Shown here in pieces: positions 43,333 through 52,012 of a stretch of 64,000 nucleotides of DNA. The notes beneath the pieces were generated by a model that made no database searches, was not told the origin of the DNA, and saw nothing but the letters and a program-made list of their open reading frames with translations. This stretch comes from Vibrio mediterranei (lineage in GTDB: Bacteria > Pseudomonadota > Gammaproteobacteria > Enterobacterales > Vibrionaceae), in contig NZ_FLLQ01000009.1 of the NCBI RefSeq assembly GCF_900088415.1, positions 1 through 64,000 of the forward strand, in the 5' to 3' direction. Every line of letters starts with the position of its first letter. Position 1 is the first letter of the stretch. A program made the translations under genes and the position numbers.

Positions 43333-44733
43333 CTACTTTACCTTACAAAGCAAAGCCATTCGATCGTGGCTTTCTGCTACAGCCTGATTACTACAGTCGT
43401 ATTTTTCCTTAAATGGTATAAAGTCACGCTGCCTATCTTTGTACGAAATGATGTAGAACTCGTTTAACCCTTTCACTTGGTCATCCGATTCAAACACCTT
43501 GGCTTGACCGTTACTGTAGTACTGACCTGAGTATGATCTTGGGTAGACGTAGAAAGTACGTACATTAGGATCGATAGTTTCAAAGATCGCCTTATCACTA
43601 TTATCAGCAACTTTTCCTGTTGCTAGCATATAAGTTGCTGCAATCAGTGCCACTGGAACAATCAGTGATGCAATTGCCAACCAAATGGTGTCCTTCTTCT
43701 TCCAGAAAATAGCCAACAAAAGACCGATAGCTGGCGTGCCCGGGAGAACATAGGTTGGCAAGATATTGCTCGACATCGTAAATAGAATCAACGGAGACAA
43801 TGCCCACCAAATTGCAAAACTGGTAAAACCGTGATTCTGTCTTGCTTGCTCCCAACCAAATTTGGCGCGAACTAGCATTAAAATAGGCAAAATGATTGAC
43901 CATGGTAGTACCGCTAATAGCCAGAAGAACCAGATTTTCCCTTTAGGCTCCTCATGACCAGACCCGTATAGGTCGCCTGTCCAGCCTGGTTCAACAAAAC
44001 GCTTATAGTGTTCGCCAACGATAAAGTAATCGATAAAGCCTGGTGTAGCCCGTTCAGCCATGATGTACCAAGGCAAGGCGATGGCAAGCATTAACAATGT
44101 GCCTTTGATGAGCGGGAAGCGATGCCACAGTTCAACAAACGCACCGATAATGCCATGTTGAACTACCATCCACGGGAAGACCGCCAGACCAAATAAGACG
44201 ATGGCCACTGGTCCTTTAGCCAGCAAGCCAATCGCGAGACCCGCAAAGCCAACGTAGCCCCAGAGAGTCTCACCACGCCAGCATTGATAGAAGCCAATCA
44301 TCGCTAGCGTTAAACCTACAGTAAGCGCCATATCCGTCATTACTGCACCGGCAGAAATGGAGAACACGAGCGTCGTAGATAACACAACAGCAGCAACAAG
44401 CGGGTTATAACCATTCTTTTTCGCGAACCATGCCGCTGCCCACACTACTAAGACCCCAGCCACCCAATGTGGAAGACGTAACGTAAACTCAGATAGGCCA
44501 AACAGTTCAACGCTCGCAGCACTCATCCAAGTGAATAGCGGTGGTTTGCCCCAGAAAGGCACTCCATAATCAAACAGAGGTGTTAACCAGTTTCCGGTTT
44601 CCACCATCATTCGCGCCATTTCTCCATAACGTGACTCGGTCGTATCCATAAGTGGATAAAACCCAAGAGAGAGTAGGCGGATGAGCAACGCACCAATTAG
44701 CAAGGTCCACAGCGTTCGCTCTTTATTAATCAT
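43333..44733 (-). CDS. GT39-family glycosyltransferase (ArnT/PMT-like)
   Basis: The 466-residue inner-membrane protein has about ten hydrophobic segments. The family signature near the N-terminus includes the catalytic acidic residues in MDTTESRYGEMARMM and PFWGKPPLFTWMSA. This group (ArnT and relatives) transfers a sugar from a lipid carrier to a periplasmic acceptor such as lipid A or core. The C-terminal 90 residues form a soluble periplasmic part. The donor is not readable: no arn genes lie nearby, so aminoarabinose is not supported by context. A 187-base gap separates it from coaD. Confidence 0.85.
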   Translation of the reverse strand: MINKERTLWTLLIGALLIRLLSLGFYPLMDTTESRYGEMARMMVETGNWLTPLFDYGVPFWGKPPLFTWMSAASVELFGLSEFTLRLPHWVAGVLVVWAAAWFAKKNGYNPLVAAVVLSTTLVFSISAGAVMTDMALTVGLTLAMIGFYQCWRGETLWGYVGFAGLAIGLLAKGPVAIVLFGLAVFPWMVVQHGIIGAFVELWHRFPLIKGTLLMLAIALPWYIMAERATPGFIDYFIVGEHYKRFVEPGWTGDLYGSGHEEPKGKIWFFWLLAVLPWSIILPILMLVRAKFGWEQARQNHGFTSFAIWWALSPLILFTMSSNILPTYVLPGTPAIGLLLAIFWKKKDTIWLAIASLIVPVALIAATYMLATGKVADNSDKAIFETIDPNVRTFYVYPRSYSGQYYSNGQAKVFESDDQVKGLNEFYIISYKDRQRDFIPFKEKYDCSNQAVAESHDRMALLCKVK

Positions 44734-44784
44734 TTTGTTAGCTCCAACTTGTCGCCAAAACAGATAACAGGGTCTCTGTTACAA

Positions 44785-44815
44785 ACCAAAACAGGATGAT
44801 AGCTATATCATCCTG
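44785..44815 (-). terminator. Probable coaD terminator
   Basis: A perfect 10-bp stem (CAGGATGATA 44792-44801 with TATCATCCTG 44806-44815, loop GCTA) is followed on the minus strand by TTTTGG. It lies 105 bases after the coaD stop. Confidence 0.65.
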
Positions 44816-44920
44816 CTAAATAAAAACTCACGAAGTCTCACACATTCTTTAAGTGTAGGTCAATAAATTGGCAATCAATCTATTGTTAGGGAGTGTAATT
44901 TTATAAACAAAGTTCCACAG

Positions 44921-45415
44921 TTAGACGACTTTTTTAGTTTGCAGTGCCTTTTCAATTAAGGGTGGTACAAACTGACTAACATCACCGCCATGTATGGCGA
45001 CTTCTCGAACTAAGGTTGAAGAAATAAAAGCATGCTCTTCTGCCGGAGTGAGAAACACACTCTCTAAACCGGGCAGCAAACGTCGGTACATATTGGTCAA
45101 CCCGAACTCATATTCAAAGTCGACAGTGGTTCGTAGACCACGAATAAGGACATTGGCCTTCTCGTCTTCAGCAAAATTCACCAGTAGTCCAGAAAACCCT
45201 TTGGCTGAAACATTTTCTAAATGCTTGGTGACCTCGCGAGCGAATTCTACACGTTCATCCAGCGTAAACATGGTGTTCTTACTTGGACTTGCTGCAATCG
45301 CTATGATCACTTCATCAAACATAGTGGCCGCTCGTTCAATAAGATCAAGGTGGCCATTGGTGATAGGGTCAAATGTACCAGGGTAGATAACTCGAGATAA
45401 ACGCTTTTGGGTCAC
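44921..45415 (-). CDS. coaD: Phosphopantetheine adenylyltransferase
   Basis: CoaD adenylates 4'-phosphopantetheine to dephospho-CoA. The 164-residue protein has the nucleotidyltransferase signature YPGTFDPITNGHLDLIERAA at residues 11-30, then RGLRTTVDFEYEFGLTNMYR and the C-terminal AFISSTLVREVAIHGGDVS. The start is a GTG at 45415. coaD commonly sits beside waaA or waaE in LPS-core loci; here it is divergent from a GT9 gene. Confidence 0.98.
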   Translation of the reverse strand: MTQKRLSRVIYPGTFDPITNGHLDLIERAATMFDEVIIAIAASPSKNTMFTLDERVEFAREVTKHLENVSAKGFSGLLVNFAEDEKANVLIRGLRTTVDFEYEFGLTNMYRRLLPGLESVFLTPAEEHAFISSTLVREVAIHGGDVSQFVPPLIEKALQTKKVV

Positions 45416-45555
45416 AATGTTTGCTCTAGTAAGAAATTTTGTTCAGTGTAACATTTTATAGATGCGAACAAACAGACACGCAACAGTTATCATTAATCCA
45501 ATGACTTGCTATTATCCTTGAGTTGCTAGGTATACGAAATAAAGAGAAAGAGCAC

Positions 45556-46590
45556 ATGAAAAACATTCTGGTAGTTCGAAACGATAAAATCGGTGATTTT
45601 ATGTTGGCTTGGCCGAGCTTCGCGATGCTCAAAGCGTCTATGCCGGAATGCCGCATTACTGCGCTTGTACCCAGTTATACAGTCGCTTTAGCAAAAGCAT
45701 GTCCGTGGATTGATGAAGTGATTATTGATTGTGGAGAAAAAGCGGATAAACACACTCAGGCAACACTCGTAAATACCTTAAAAGGTGCGAAATTCGATGC
45801 ATCGATTAATTTATTCTCAACGACATATAACGCTTTATTGGTTTGGAAAGCAAAAATCCCATACCGACTCGCCCCAGCAACTAAGTTAGCGCAAATCTTC
45901 TACAACAAACGCATCAAACAAAAGCGCTCGCAAAGTGCTAAGCCTGAATACGAATATAACTTAGATCTAATTCGAGCATTTTTAAAAGACCAAAAAATCG
46001 ATATTGTTGAGCCTCGCGCACCGTATTTCTCTTTCTCCCTTGATGCGTTAGCTAAGCAAAAAGAAAAACTTTCCTCTCAGTTCGAACTAAACAAAGCTAA
46101 ACCATGGATTTACGTTCATGCGGGAAGCGGTGGCTCAGCCAATAATCTATCTTTAGAACAGTATTGTGAGTTGATTACAGGTATTGAGCAAAGTGCTGAA
46201 ATCGTATTGACTGCTGGGCCTGGAGAACAAGATAAAGCAAGAGAGCTGCAACAACTGCTCGCGAACAACAGTATTCGAAGTGTTGTTTATGACAAAAATG
46301 ATGGGCTGGTGGATTTTTCATGCTCACTCGCTTGTGCGAGTTTGTTTATCGCAGGCTCGACGGGTCCACTACATATCGCGGCTGCTTTAGATGTTCCAAC
46401 CGTCGGTTTTTTCCCGGCTAAGCGTTCAGCAACCCCACTGCGTTGGAAGCCTTTGAATTCAGACGGCAGACACATTGCTTTCTGCCCACCAAAAGCTGAG
46501 GACAAAGCAAGCCAAGAGAATATGACTCGCATTGATTTACTTGAGGTAGCTGCAGAGCTTAATCCTTGGGCGGCTCAGTACTTGTCCTAA
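45556..46590 (+). CDS. GT9 (heptosyltransferase-family) glycosyltransferase
   Basis: The family transfers heptose or hexose from ADP-activated donors onto the LPS inner core at the cytoplasmic face. The 344-residue protein has the N-terminal NILVVRNDKIGDFMLAWPSF with the conserved Asp of the catalytic base position, and the C-terminal donor site FIAGSTGPLHIAAALDVPTV. The ATG at 45556 is chosen over one 11 codons upstream because AGAAAGAG precedes it and the Rossmann strand starts there. Its 3' end overlaps the convergent waaE by 32 bases. Exact linkage is unknown. Confidence 0.88.
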   Translation: MKNILVVRNDKIGDFMLAWPSFAMLKASMPECRITALVPSYTVALAKACPWIDEVIIDCGEKADKHTQATLVNTLKGAKFDASINLFSTTYNALLVWKAKIPYRLAPATKLAQIFYNKRIKQKRSQSAKPEYEYNLDLIRAFLKDQKIDIVEPRAPYFSFSLDALAKQKEKLSSQFELNKAKPWIYVHAGSGGSANNLSLEQYCELITGIEQSAEIVLTAGPGEQDKARELQQLLANNSIRSVVYDKNDGLVDFSCSLACASLFIAGSTGPLHIAAALDVPTVGFFPAKRSATPLRWKPLNSDGRHIAFCPPKAEDKASQENMTRIDLLEVAAELNPWAAQYLS

Positions 46591-47338
46591 CCCACAAGTC
46601 AGCGTATTTCACAAAGGTAGAGTGCGCTGACAGAATTGATAACAAAAAGCCTTGCTTACCATCCAAGAATCCAGCTTTGATAATGTACATTTTTACAAAG
46701 CACGCAATAGCATGAATGATCCCTTGAGAGATACTTGAGCGTTTTCCACGTTTCTCTCGTTGTTCTGCCCAAGCTTTGGCGTAGCCAGCCGATTTGACTA
46801 AATAATGATGGATATCATCGTAGGTGTAGTGGATCAAGTCGCCTTTCAGCGTCTCAATTTGCATGTCGCTTTTTGTTTCAACTTTTTCGTGAACCAAAGA
46901 GTCATCGTATTGAGTTAGTTTGGTTGGATAAAGACGCAATACTTTGTCAGGATACCAGCCGCAATGCTTAATAAAGCGCCCAAATACCCAGCTAAGGCGG
47001 GCAAATTGATAGATAGTGGAGGGTAGATTCTTTTCTACAGCCTCTACAATACTTTGTTTGAGCTCTGGCGTGACTCGCTCATCGGCATCAAGCCAGAATA
47101 CAAAGTCTGACTCTACATGACTTTGTGCCAAACGTCGTTGTGGTCCAAATCCAGGCCACTGAGGGTTTGCGTGGAACTTCGCACCAAACTCCGCTGCTAT
47201 TTCCGCGGTATCATCAGTACTACCAGAATCCATAATGACGATTTCATCCACCCAGCCTTGCACAGACTCGAGACAGGCACGTAGGTGCTTGGATTCGTTT
47301 TTTACAATCATTGCAACAGCAAGTGTTGGTTTGGTCAC
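46559..47338 (-). CDS. waaE: LPS core glycosyltransferase, GT2 family (WaaE/KdtX-like)
   Basis: WaaE-type enzymes add a beta-1,4-linked glucose to heptose I of the inner core. The 259-residue GT2 protein shows TLAVAMIVKNESKHLRACLE, IVMDSGSTDDTAEIAAEFGA and the metal-binding FWLDADERVTPELKQ. The C-terminal KMYIIKAGFLDGKQGFLLSI is characteristic of this branch. The start is the GTG at 47338, with AAGGA eight bases upstream. The frame runs open for another 43 codons, but that part is translated R2 repeat. waaE-coaD linkage is classical in this class of bacteria. Confidence 0.87.
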   Translation of the reverse strand: MTKPTLAVAMIVKNESKHLRACLESVQGWVDEIVIMDSGSTDDTAEIAAEFGAKFHANPQWPGFGPQRRLAQSHVESDFVFWLDADERVTPELKQSIVEAVEKNLPSTIYQFARLSWVFGRFIKHCGWYPDKVLRLYPTKLTQYDDSLVHEKVETKSDMQIETLKGDLIHYTYDDIHHYLVKSAGYAKAWAEQREKRGKRSSISQGIIHAIACFVKMYIIKAGFLDGKQGFLLSILSAHSTFVKYADLWVRTSTEPPKD

Positions 47339-47437
47339 GGTAATGGTCCTTGGTTTGTACCCCCGGTTATTATAGAGGGGTAATGTAATTCGTAAATTTT
47401 CGCCGTCCCCAATTATCTCGTCATCCTCACTTTTCAC

Positions 47438-47558
47438 GTCATCCTCACGAAAGTGAGGATCTCCCAAAGCGAGTGACTACGTGAATAACGGCCTAGTAAT
47501 TAAAGCGTACTCAACTCCACAGCGCGCTTCATGAGTTCCCCTTTTTTAAGGGGATGAC
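47438..47558. repeat. R2 palindromic repeat, full copy plus a left half
   Basis: The left hairpin ATCCTCACGAAAGTGAGGAT is followed by CTCCCAAAGCGAGTGAC and a middle stretch. The right hairpin TTCCCCTTTTTTAAGGGGAT ends in GACG. An extra partial left end begins at 47420. The element fills the gap between the GT9 gene at 47580 and waaE. Confidence 0.8.
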
Positions 47559-47579
47559 GATGGATTGGTCACTTGGGGG

Positions 47580-48632
47580 CTAATCTATCTCTTCCACCTC
47601 GATAACCTTATCGAACATTTCAATCACGTCATTTGACGAAATTCGCTGCATTGCTTTTTTATCCTTAACTCGAGCGCGCCAACTAAGCTCTGCACTTGGT
47701 TTTCCCGTCTCAGCTAAAATCGCCTCTTCATATACAGACACTACATAATCCTGATAGTTATACGGCCCAGTACGCTTTGGGTTATGGTGAGCATACAGGC
47801 CTATAACTGGAGTTCCCATGGCGTTAGCCATATGAGTAGGACCTGTATCTGGTGCAATAACTAAATCGGCTAGATCAAGAAGGGCAAGCATTTGGAGCAA
47901 GCTACTTTTACCAACCAGATTAGTAATAGGCGATGAGAGACTTTTCTCAATCTTTTCACTAAGCTCAATTTCGATCTGAGCAGGACTTCCCGCGAGTAGT
48001 ATATTCCAGCCTAGCTTTATCGCATGTTCAATCACATCCACATAGCCGTCAGCGGTCCAGTTCTTATAGCCTTTACTTGCCGCAGGCACGATGACCAAAT
48101 TGCGCTGATAAACAATATATTGCTTAGCCCAGGCATGATCTTCTTCAGAGTATTGAAGTTGCCATGTAGGTTCTGTGGCTGGCATTCCCAGCGTTTCGGT
48201 AAAAGCCATTAGCCCATCAAGAACGTGCATTTTTCTCGGGGAAGGGACTTTTACATTAGTAAATAGCCCTTGAAAGTCTTGCGCACGCTCTCCATCAAAA
48301 CCAAGCTTATATTTTGCCTTGATGCCTAATGTCGCAATGCTAGCGCGAAATGCGTATTGCATGTGTAATAGAGCGTCAAATTGCTGCCCTTTCAATTGCT
48401 GCCAAAGCTGCTTGTAGCCTTGCCAACCAGCTTTTTTATCAAATACAACAACCTTGATACCAGTAATGCTCTCTAGCAACTGAGCTTCAAGTTTACCGGT
48501 AATCCAAGTGATTTTAGTCTCGGGCCAATAGGTCTGAATGGCTTGCACGGCTGCAATGGTATTGCAGACATCACCAATGGCAGACAGACGCAAAATACAT
48601 ATGGATTGAGGTGGGGTATCAAAAAGTGCCAT
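47580..48632 (-). CDS. GT9 glycosyltransferase, heptosyltransferase I-like
   Basis: The 350-residue protein begins SICILRLSAIGDVCNTIAAV, close to the WaaC/RfaF-type N-terminus. The donor-site motif is DLVIAPDTGPTHMANAMGTP, with VIGLYAHHNPKRTGPY after it. It would act on the inner core in the cytoplasm. The order GT9-waaE downstream and kdkA upstream resembles the V. cholerae core locus as I remember it. I cannot decide whether it is heptosyltransferase I or a paralogue. It is divergent from kdkA across a 120-base gap. Confidence 0.85.
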   Translation of the reverse strand: MALFDTPPQSICILRLSAIGDVCNTIAAVQAIQTYWPETKITWITGKLEAQLLESITGIKVVVFDKKAGWQGYKQLWQQLKGQQFDALLHMQYAFRASIATLGIKAKYKLGFDGERAQDFQGLFTNVKVPSPRKMHVLDGLMAFTETLGMPATEPTWQLQYSEEDHAWAKQYIVYQRNLVIVPAASKGYKNWTADGYVDVIEHAIKLGWNILLAGSPAQIEIELSEKIEKSLSSPITNLVGKSSLLQMLALLDLADLVIAPDTGPTHMANAMGTPVIGLYAHHNPKRTGPYNYQDYVVSVYEEAILAETGKPSAELSWRARVKDKKAMQRISSNDVIEMFDKVIEVEEID

Positions 48633-48752
48633 AAAATCGCAAAGCTAGAGACAGATGTAAAGATTATGCAGGGGGGCGGAATGAATGTAAAATCAGATGG
48701 ATGGAAAATGACTCTCCACCTTCATGCAGCCCCCTTATATTGGAGCAAGAAA

Positions 48753-49457
48753 TTGAAAACAGTTAAAAACAACAACACAACTTACTGGTTTGATGAAAGC
48801 TTGCTGAAGGAGCCGATCGAAAAGGTATTTGACCCTCAATATTGGCAAGACAATAACCGAGTCATTGGTAGCGCTCAAGGGCGCGGAACAACGTGGTTTG
48901 TAGAAACACAAACTATCGAGGGGGCACTACGTCATTATCGCCGTGGAGGCTTGTTCGGTAAATTGGTGAAAGACCAGTATTGGTTTTCGAGCTGGGACAA
49001 AACTCGCAGCTATCAAGAGTTTCAATTGCTTCAAACCTTGATTAAAGCGGGGGTCAATGTGCCAAGACCGATCGCTGCACAAGCAACTAAAATAGGCCTT
49101 TACTACAAAGCTGACTTGCTGAGTGAAAAAATCCCCAACGCTCGAGATCTTGTTTCTATTTTGCAGGAGCAGGCGTTACCAGAGACAATGTATCGTAAGA
49201 TTGGTAAAGAAATTCGCAAGATGCATCAAGCACAGGTAAATCATACTGATCTCAATATCCACAATATTTTGATTGATGAGCAGGAAAAGGTCTGGATTAT
49301 TGATTTTGATAAGTGCTACGAGCAAAGCGGTGAGCAGTGGAAAATTGGAAATTTTGAAAGATTGCAGCGCTCGTTTCTTAAAGAAAGAAACAAGCGCGGT
49401 GTGAATTTTACGGGACAGGAACTCGAAGTACTGAAAAGAGAGATACTTAAAGTCTAG
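48753..49457 (+). CDS. kdkA: 3-deoxy-D-manno-octulosonic acid (Kdo) kinase
   Basis: KdkA phosphorylates the single Kdo of lipid A-core in Haemophilus and Vibrio type LPS. The 234-residue protein (Haemophilus about 241) has VIGSAQGRGTTWFVE as glycine-rich loop, RHYRRGGLFGKLVKDQYWF, the kinase catalytic loop HTDLNIHNILID and the metal-binding IIDFDK. No ATG gives the right N-terminus. The TTG at 48753 follows GGAG by seven bases and yields MKTVKNNNTTYWFDES; ATGs at 48681 and 48708 are alternatives. It overlaps the convergent waaL by four bases. Confidence 0.9.
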   Translation: MKTVKNNNTTYWFDESLLKEPIEKVFDPQYWQDNNRVIGSAQGRGTTWFVETQTIEGALRHYRRGGLFGKLVKDQYWFSSWDKTRSYQEFQLLQTLIKAGVNVPRPIAAQATKIGLYYKADLLSEKIPNARDLVSILQEQALPETMYRKIGKEIRKMHQAQVNHTDLNIHNILIDEQEKVWIIDFDKCYEQSGEQWKIGNFERLQRSFLKERNKRGVNFTGQELEVLKREILKV

Positions 49458-50710
49458 GTCCTATTCACCGTTTTATCGCATAAGGCGATAGGTAAGGAAA
49501 TAGCCAAAGCTATAAAGTATATCTGCGAGTAAACGGCGTAATCCGAAAAGTTACTGTAGAAGCAATTAAAAATCGCATAGGAAGCTAGTGTTCCCCAGAA
49601 TAGAGTGGATAAGCCTTTGTATTTATTGACGGTTGATAAGGCTTGATAAGCTTGAATAGCAATGAAAATAACAAAAGCATAAAAGCATAGTGAAAACAGG
49701 AATCCACTTTTCAGTAATTGATCCAAGTAACTATTATGTAAGTCTGTATGACCCCATTGCAAATCTTGATAAGTTAGCTTTTCAAGAGTCTTTGAGGGAA
49801 GCTTATCTAAAGCTTTTTGGAAAGGAACCTCAGGCTTGTCGATGCCTCCGCCAAACAGAAAATATGGAACATCATTCTTAATATTACTTTCGGTTAGCTC
49901 AAGGCCAGTATCTATCATTAGAATACGTAGTGTAATTGATTCATTAACAACCAACCGACTGGCTATAGTAGACTGAAAAAAAGCACTATTTACCAAGATA
50001 ACGAGTACAGCTCCCATTACAGGCGCAATCCACCAGTTTTTGCGTATTTTGATAGCAATATAGAAAATGCCTAGTATTGCGGTCGCAACTAGGCCTCCTT
50101 TGGTTCCAGAGAGAATGATACCGAAGAAAGAAAAGGCTGCTAAAAGAATCATTAGCAACTTGGTCTTTAGGTCTGTGGCATTAAGCTCAATGAGCAAAAA
50201 GATTGAAATTGCAGTAACAAGAACCACTGGCCAGCGACTATAACCTATCTGCCCCCATAACCGACCCGGTGCATCTCTGAAAAAATCATAAATGAAGGCA
50301 TATTGATAAAAGTCGATAAGCAAGCATACAAGAATACTTAGAAGGAAAGAGGCCAGAGACCATTTTAATGCCTTTTTATTATTCTGTGTGGTAATGACTA
50401 TGGCTATAGGGACCAATAGGTAAAAGTACTTCTGTATATAGACAACGACGTCATTGTCAGCACCTTTGGAGAAGAAAGCTAAAATAGTACCAATAAGGAA
50501 GACACCTAAAGAGCTTTTGAGCAAAAGCCATTGGTTTTTAGAAATATCAATGGCATTTGCTCTCAGCAAAACAAAAGAACTGAGAACATAAAGATACAAA
50601 AAAGCGTTCATTCCAGCTTTAGATGCCGGAATAGAAATCGACAAACCGATAAGAAAGAAAATATTCGCTTTGCTTGCAGCTTTATTTTTTAAAGTTAAAT
50701 TTACATTCAT
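49454..50710 (-). CDS. waaL: O-antigen ligase (WaaL family)
   Basis: WaaL joins undecaprenyl-linked O-antigen or another glycan to the lipid A-core on the periplasmic face. The 418-residue protein has about 11-12 hydrophobic segments. Typical features are GIILSGTKGGLVATAILG before the large periplasmic loop and the catalytic His region WGHTDLHNSYLDQLLKSG within the loop end. Sequence outside these motifs varies, as is usual. It is the last gene of the leftward core operon, following waaA after 35 bases. Confidence 0.88.
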   Translation of the reverse strand: MNVNLTLKNKAASKANIFFLIGLSISIPASKAGMNAFLYLYVLSSFVLLRANAIDISKNQWLLLKSSLGVFLIGTILAFFSKGADNDVVVYIQKYFYLLVPIAIVITTQNNKKALKWSLASFLLSILVCLLIDFYQYAFIYDFFRDAPGRLWGQIGYSRWPVVLVTAISIFLLIELNATDLKTKLLMILLAAFSFFGIILSGTKGGLVATAILGIFYIAIKIRKNWWIAPVMGAVLVILVNSAFFQSTIASRLVVNESITLRILMIDTGLELTESNIKNDVPYFLFGGGIDKPEVPFQKALDKLPSKTLEKLTYQDLQWGHTDLHNSYLDQLLKSGFLFSLCFYAFVIFIAIQAYQALSTVNKYKGLSTLFWGTLASYAIFNCFYSNFSDYAVYSQIYFIALAISLPIALCDKTVNRT

Positions 50711-50745
50711 TTTATCATTACACTAATGCTGTTAATTCATTGATT

Positions 50746-52008
50746 TTAATCTAGATTTCCTAGGGTTTTTTCTAGGGCTCCCCGATTTATTTCTACAAAA
50801 CTCCTGCCGATGTTACCATGTTTTCTTGATTCTTCAGGTGAATTGAGCAACGGAATCAAGGCATCTAATAGAGAGCTTGTATCCTGGACAATTTGGCACG
50901 CTCCTGCGTGGGAGAGTTTCTCCGTAATCTCATTAAAATTAAAGTAACTTGGTCCCACTAGTATAGGTAGGCCTATCGCGGCAGGTTCAATGAGGTTGTG
51001 ACCACCGACTTTACTTCCAAGGAGACTCCCGCCCATAAAACACACGTCGCTAGCGGCAAGGTAGGTAAACATATCTCCTACCGTGTCCCCAAGAATTATA
51101 GATACATTATCTGGTATAAACGTAGGAAGATCTGTTCGTTTAATTGTGTCTAAATTTAACTTTTGAGTGTATTTGTAACACTTATCAAAGGTTTCTGGAT
51201 GACGAGGTACAAGTATCAATAGCGCTTCTGGCAATGTTTTTTTGATTAGCTGATGTACTTCTATAATTTGTTCGCTTTCACCATCATGTGTACTGGCTGC
51301 AATCCATACAGGGCGATCAGAGCCGATGAGATGGCGTAATTGCTGTCCTTCCGCAACTTTCTTTGAGTCTAGCGTGATATCAAACTTCACCGAACCAGTG
51401 ACTTGGACGCGTTCCTCGCTAATACCTAGACGAATAAATCGCTCTGCATCGTCCTGAAACTGACACAGAACTTTGTCGAGGTTTTTTGTCATCATTGTAA
51501 ATAGTGGCTGCACTTTCCTATATCGAAGAAAAGAACGCTCAGATAGTCGAGCGTTGATAACTGTGATGGGAATTCCAGCTCTAGATACGAGCTCGAGAGT
51601 ATTTGGCCATAACTCAGTTTCGACAATGATCAATTCTCTAGGTTTTACCGTTTTGATAAAGCCTCGTATCGCAAAAGGAAAATCAAGAGGCATGTAGCGA
51701 TGAGTTGCAATATCACTGAGTTGCTCAGCTTGTTTTGCGCCAGTAGGTGTGGTCGTAGTGATCACGATACTCTTATTCGGAAAGCGTTGGGCATAGCGAC
51801 GAATTAGTGGAGAGGCTGCGATAACTTCACCAACCGACACTGCATGGAACCAAACAATAGGTTTAGTGCTAGCAATTGCGGGAGTTTGGCCAAAATGCTC
51901 TTTCCAGCGATGCCCCACTGATGGCTTACCGGGTTTCTTTTTGAAAAGCCCATAAAGGAATATGGGCGACACCAATATCAACAAAAAGGTATAGATTACG
52001 CGTAGCAT
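50746..52008 (-). CDS. waaA: Kdo transferase WaaA
   Basis: WaaA (KdtA) adds Kdo to lipid IVA. With kdkA present in the locus, it is expected to be monofunctional, as in V. cholerae and Haemophilus (inference). The 420-residue protein has an N-terminal membrane anchor (residues 4-20), the acceptor-side motif IVWFHAVSVGEVIAASPLI with the catalytic Glu, and the donor-side DVCFMGGSLLGSKVGGHNLI followed by EPAAIGLPILVGPSYFNF. It overlaps nothing and lies five bases after the membrane glycosyltransferase gene. Confidence 0.97.
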   Translation of the reverse strand: MLRVIYTFLLILVSPIFLYGLFKKKPGKPSVGHRWKEHFGQTPAIASTKPIVWFHAVSVGEVIAASPLIRRYAQRFPNKSIVITTTTPTGAKQAEQLSDIATHRYMPLDFPFAIRGFIKTVKPRELIIVETELWPNTLELVSRAGIPITVINARLSERSFLRYRKVQPLFTMMTKNLDKVLCQFQDDAERFIRLGISEERVQVTGSVKFDITLDSKKVAEGQQLRHLIGSDRPVWIAASTHDGESEQIIEVHQLIKKTLPEALLILVPRHPETFDKCYKYTQKLNLDTIKRTDLPTFIPDNVSIILGDTVGDMFTYLAASDVCFMGGSLLGSKVGGHNLIEPAAIGLPILVGPSYFNFNEITEKLSHAGACQIVQDTSSLLDALIPLLNSPEESRKHGNIGRSFVEINRGALEKTLGNLD

Positions 52009-52012
52009 AAGG

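Noticed and set aside
43333..44733. Naming the GT39 gene arnT
   Set aside because: It shares the family fold, but no arnBCADEF genes are present and the donor cannot be inferred, so a neutral name is kept.
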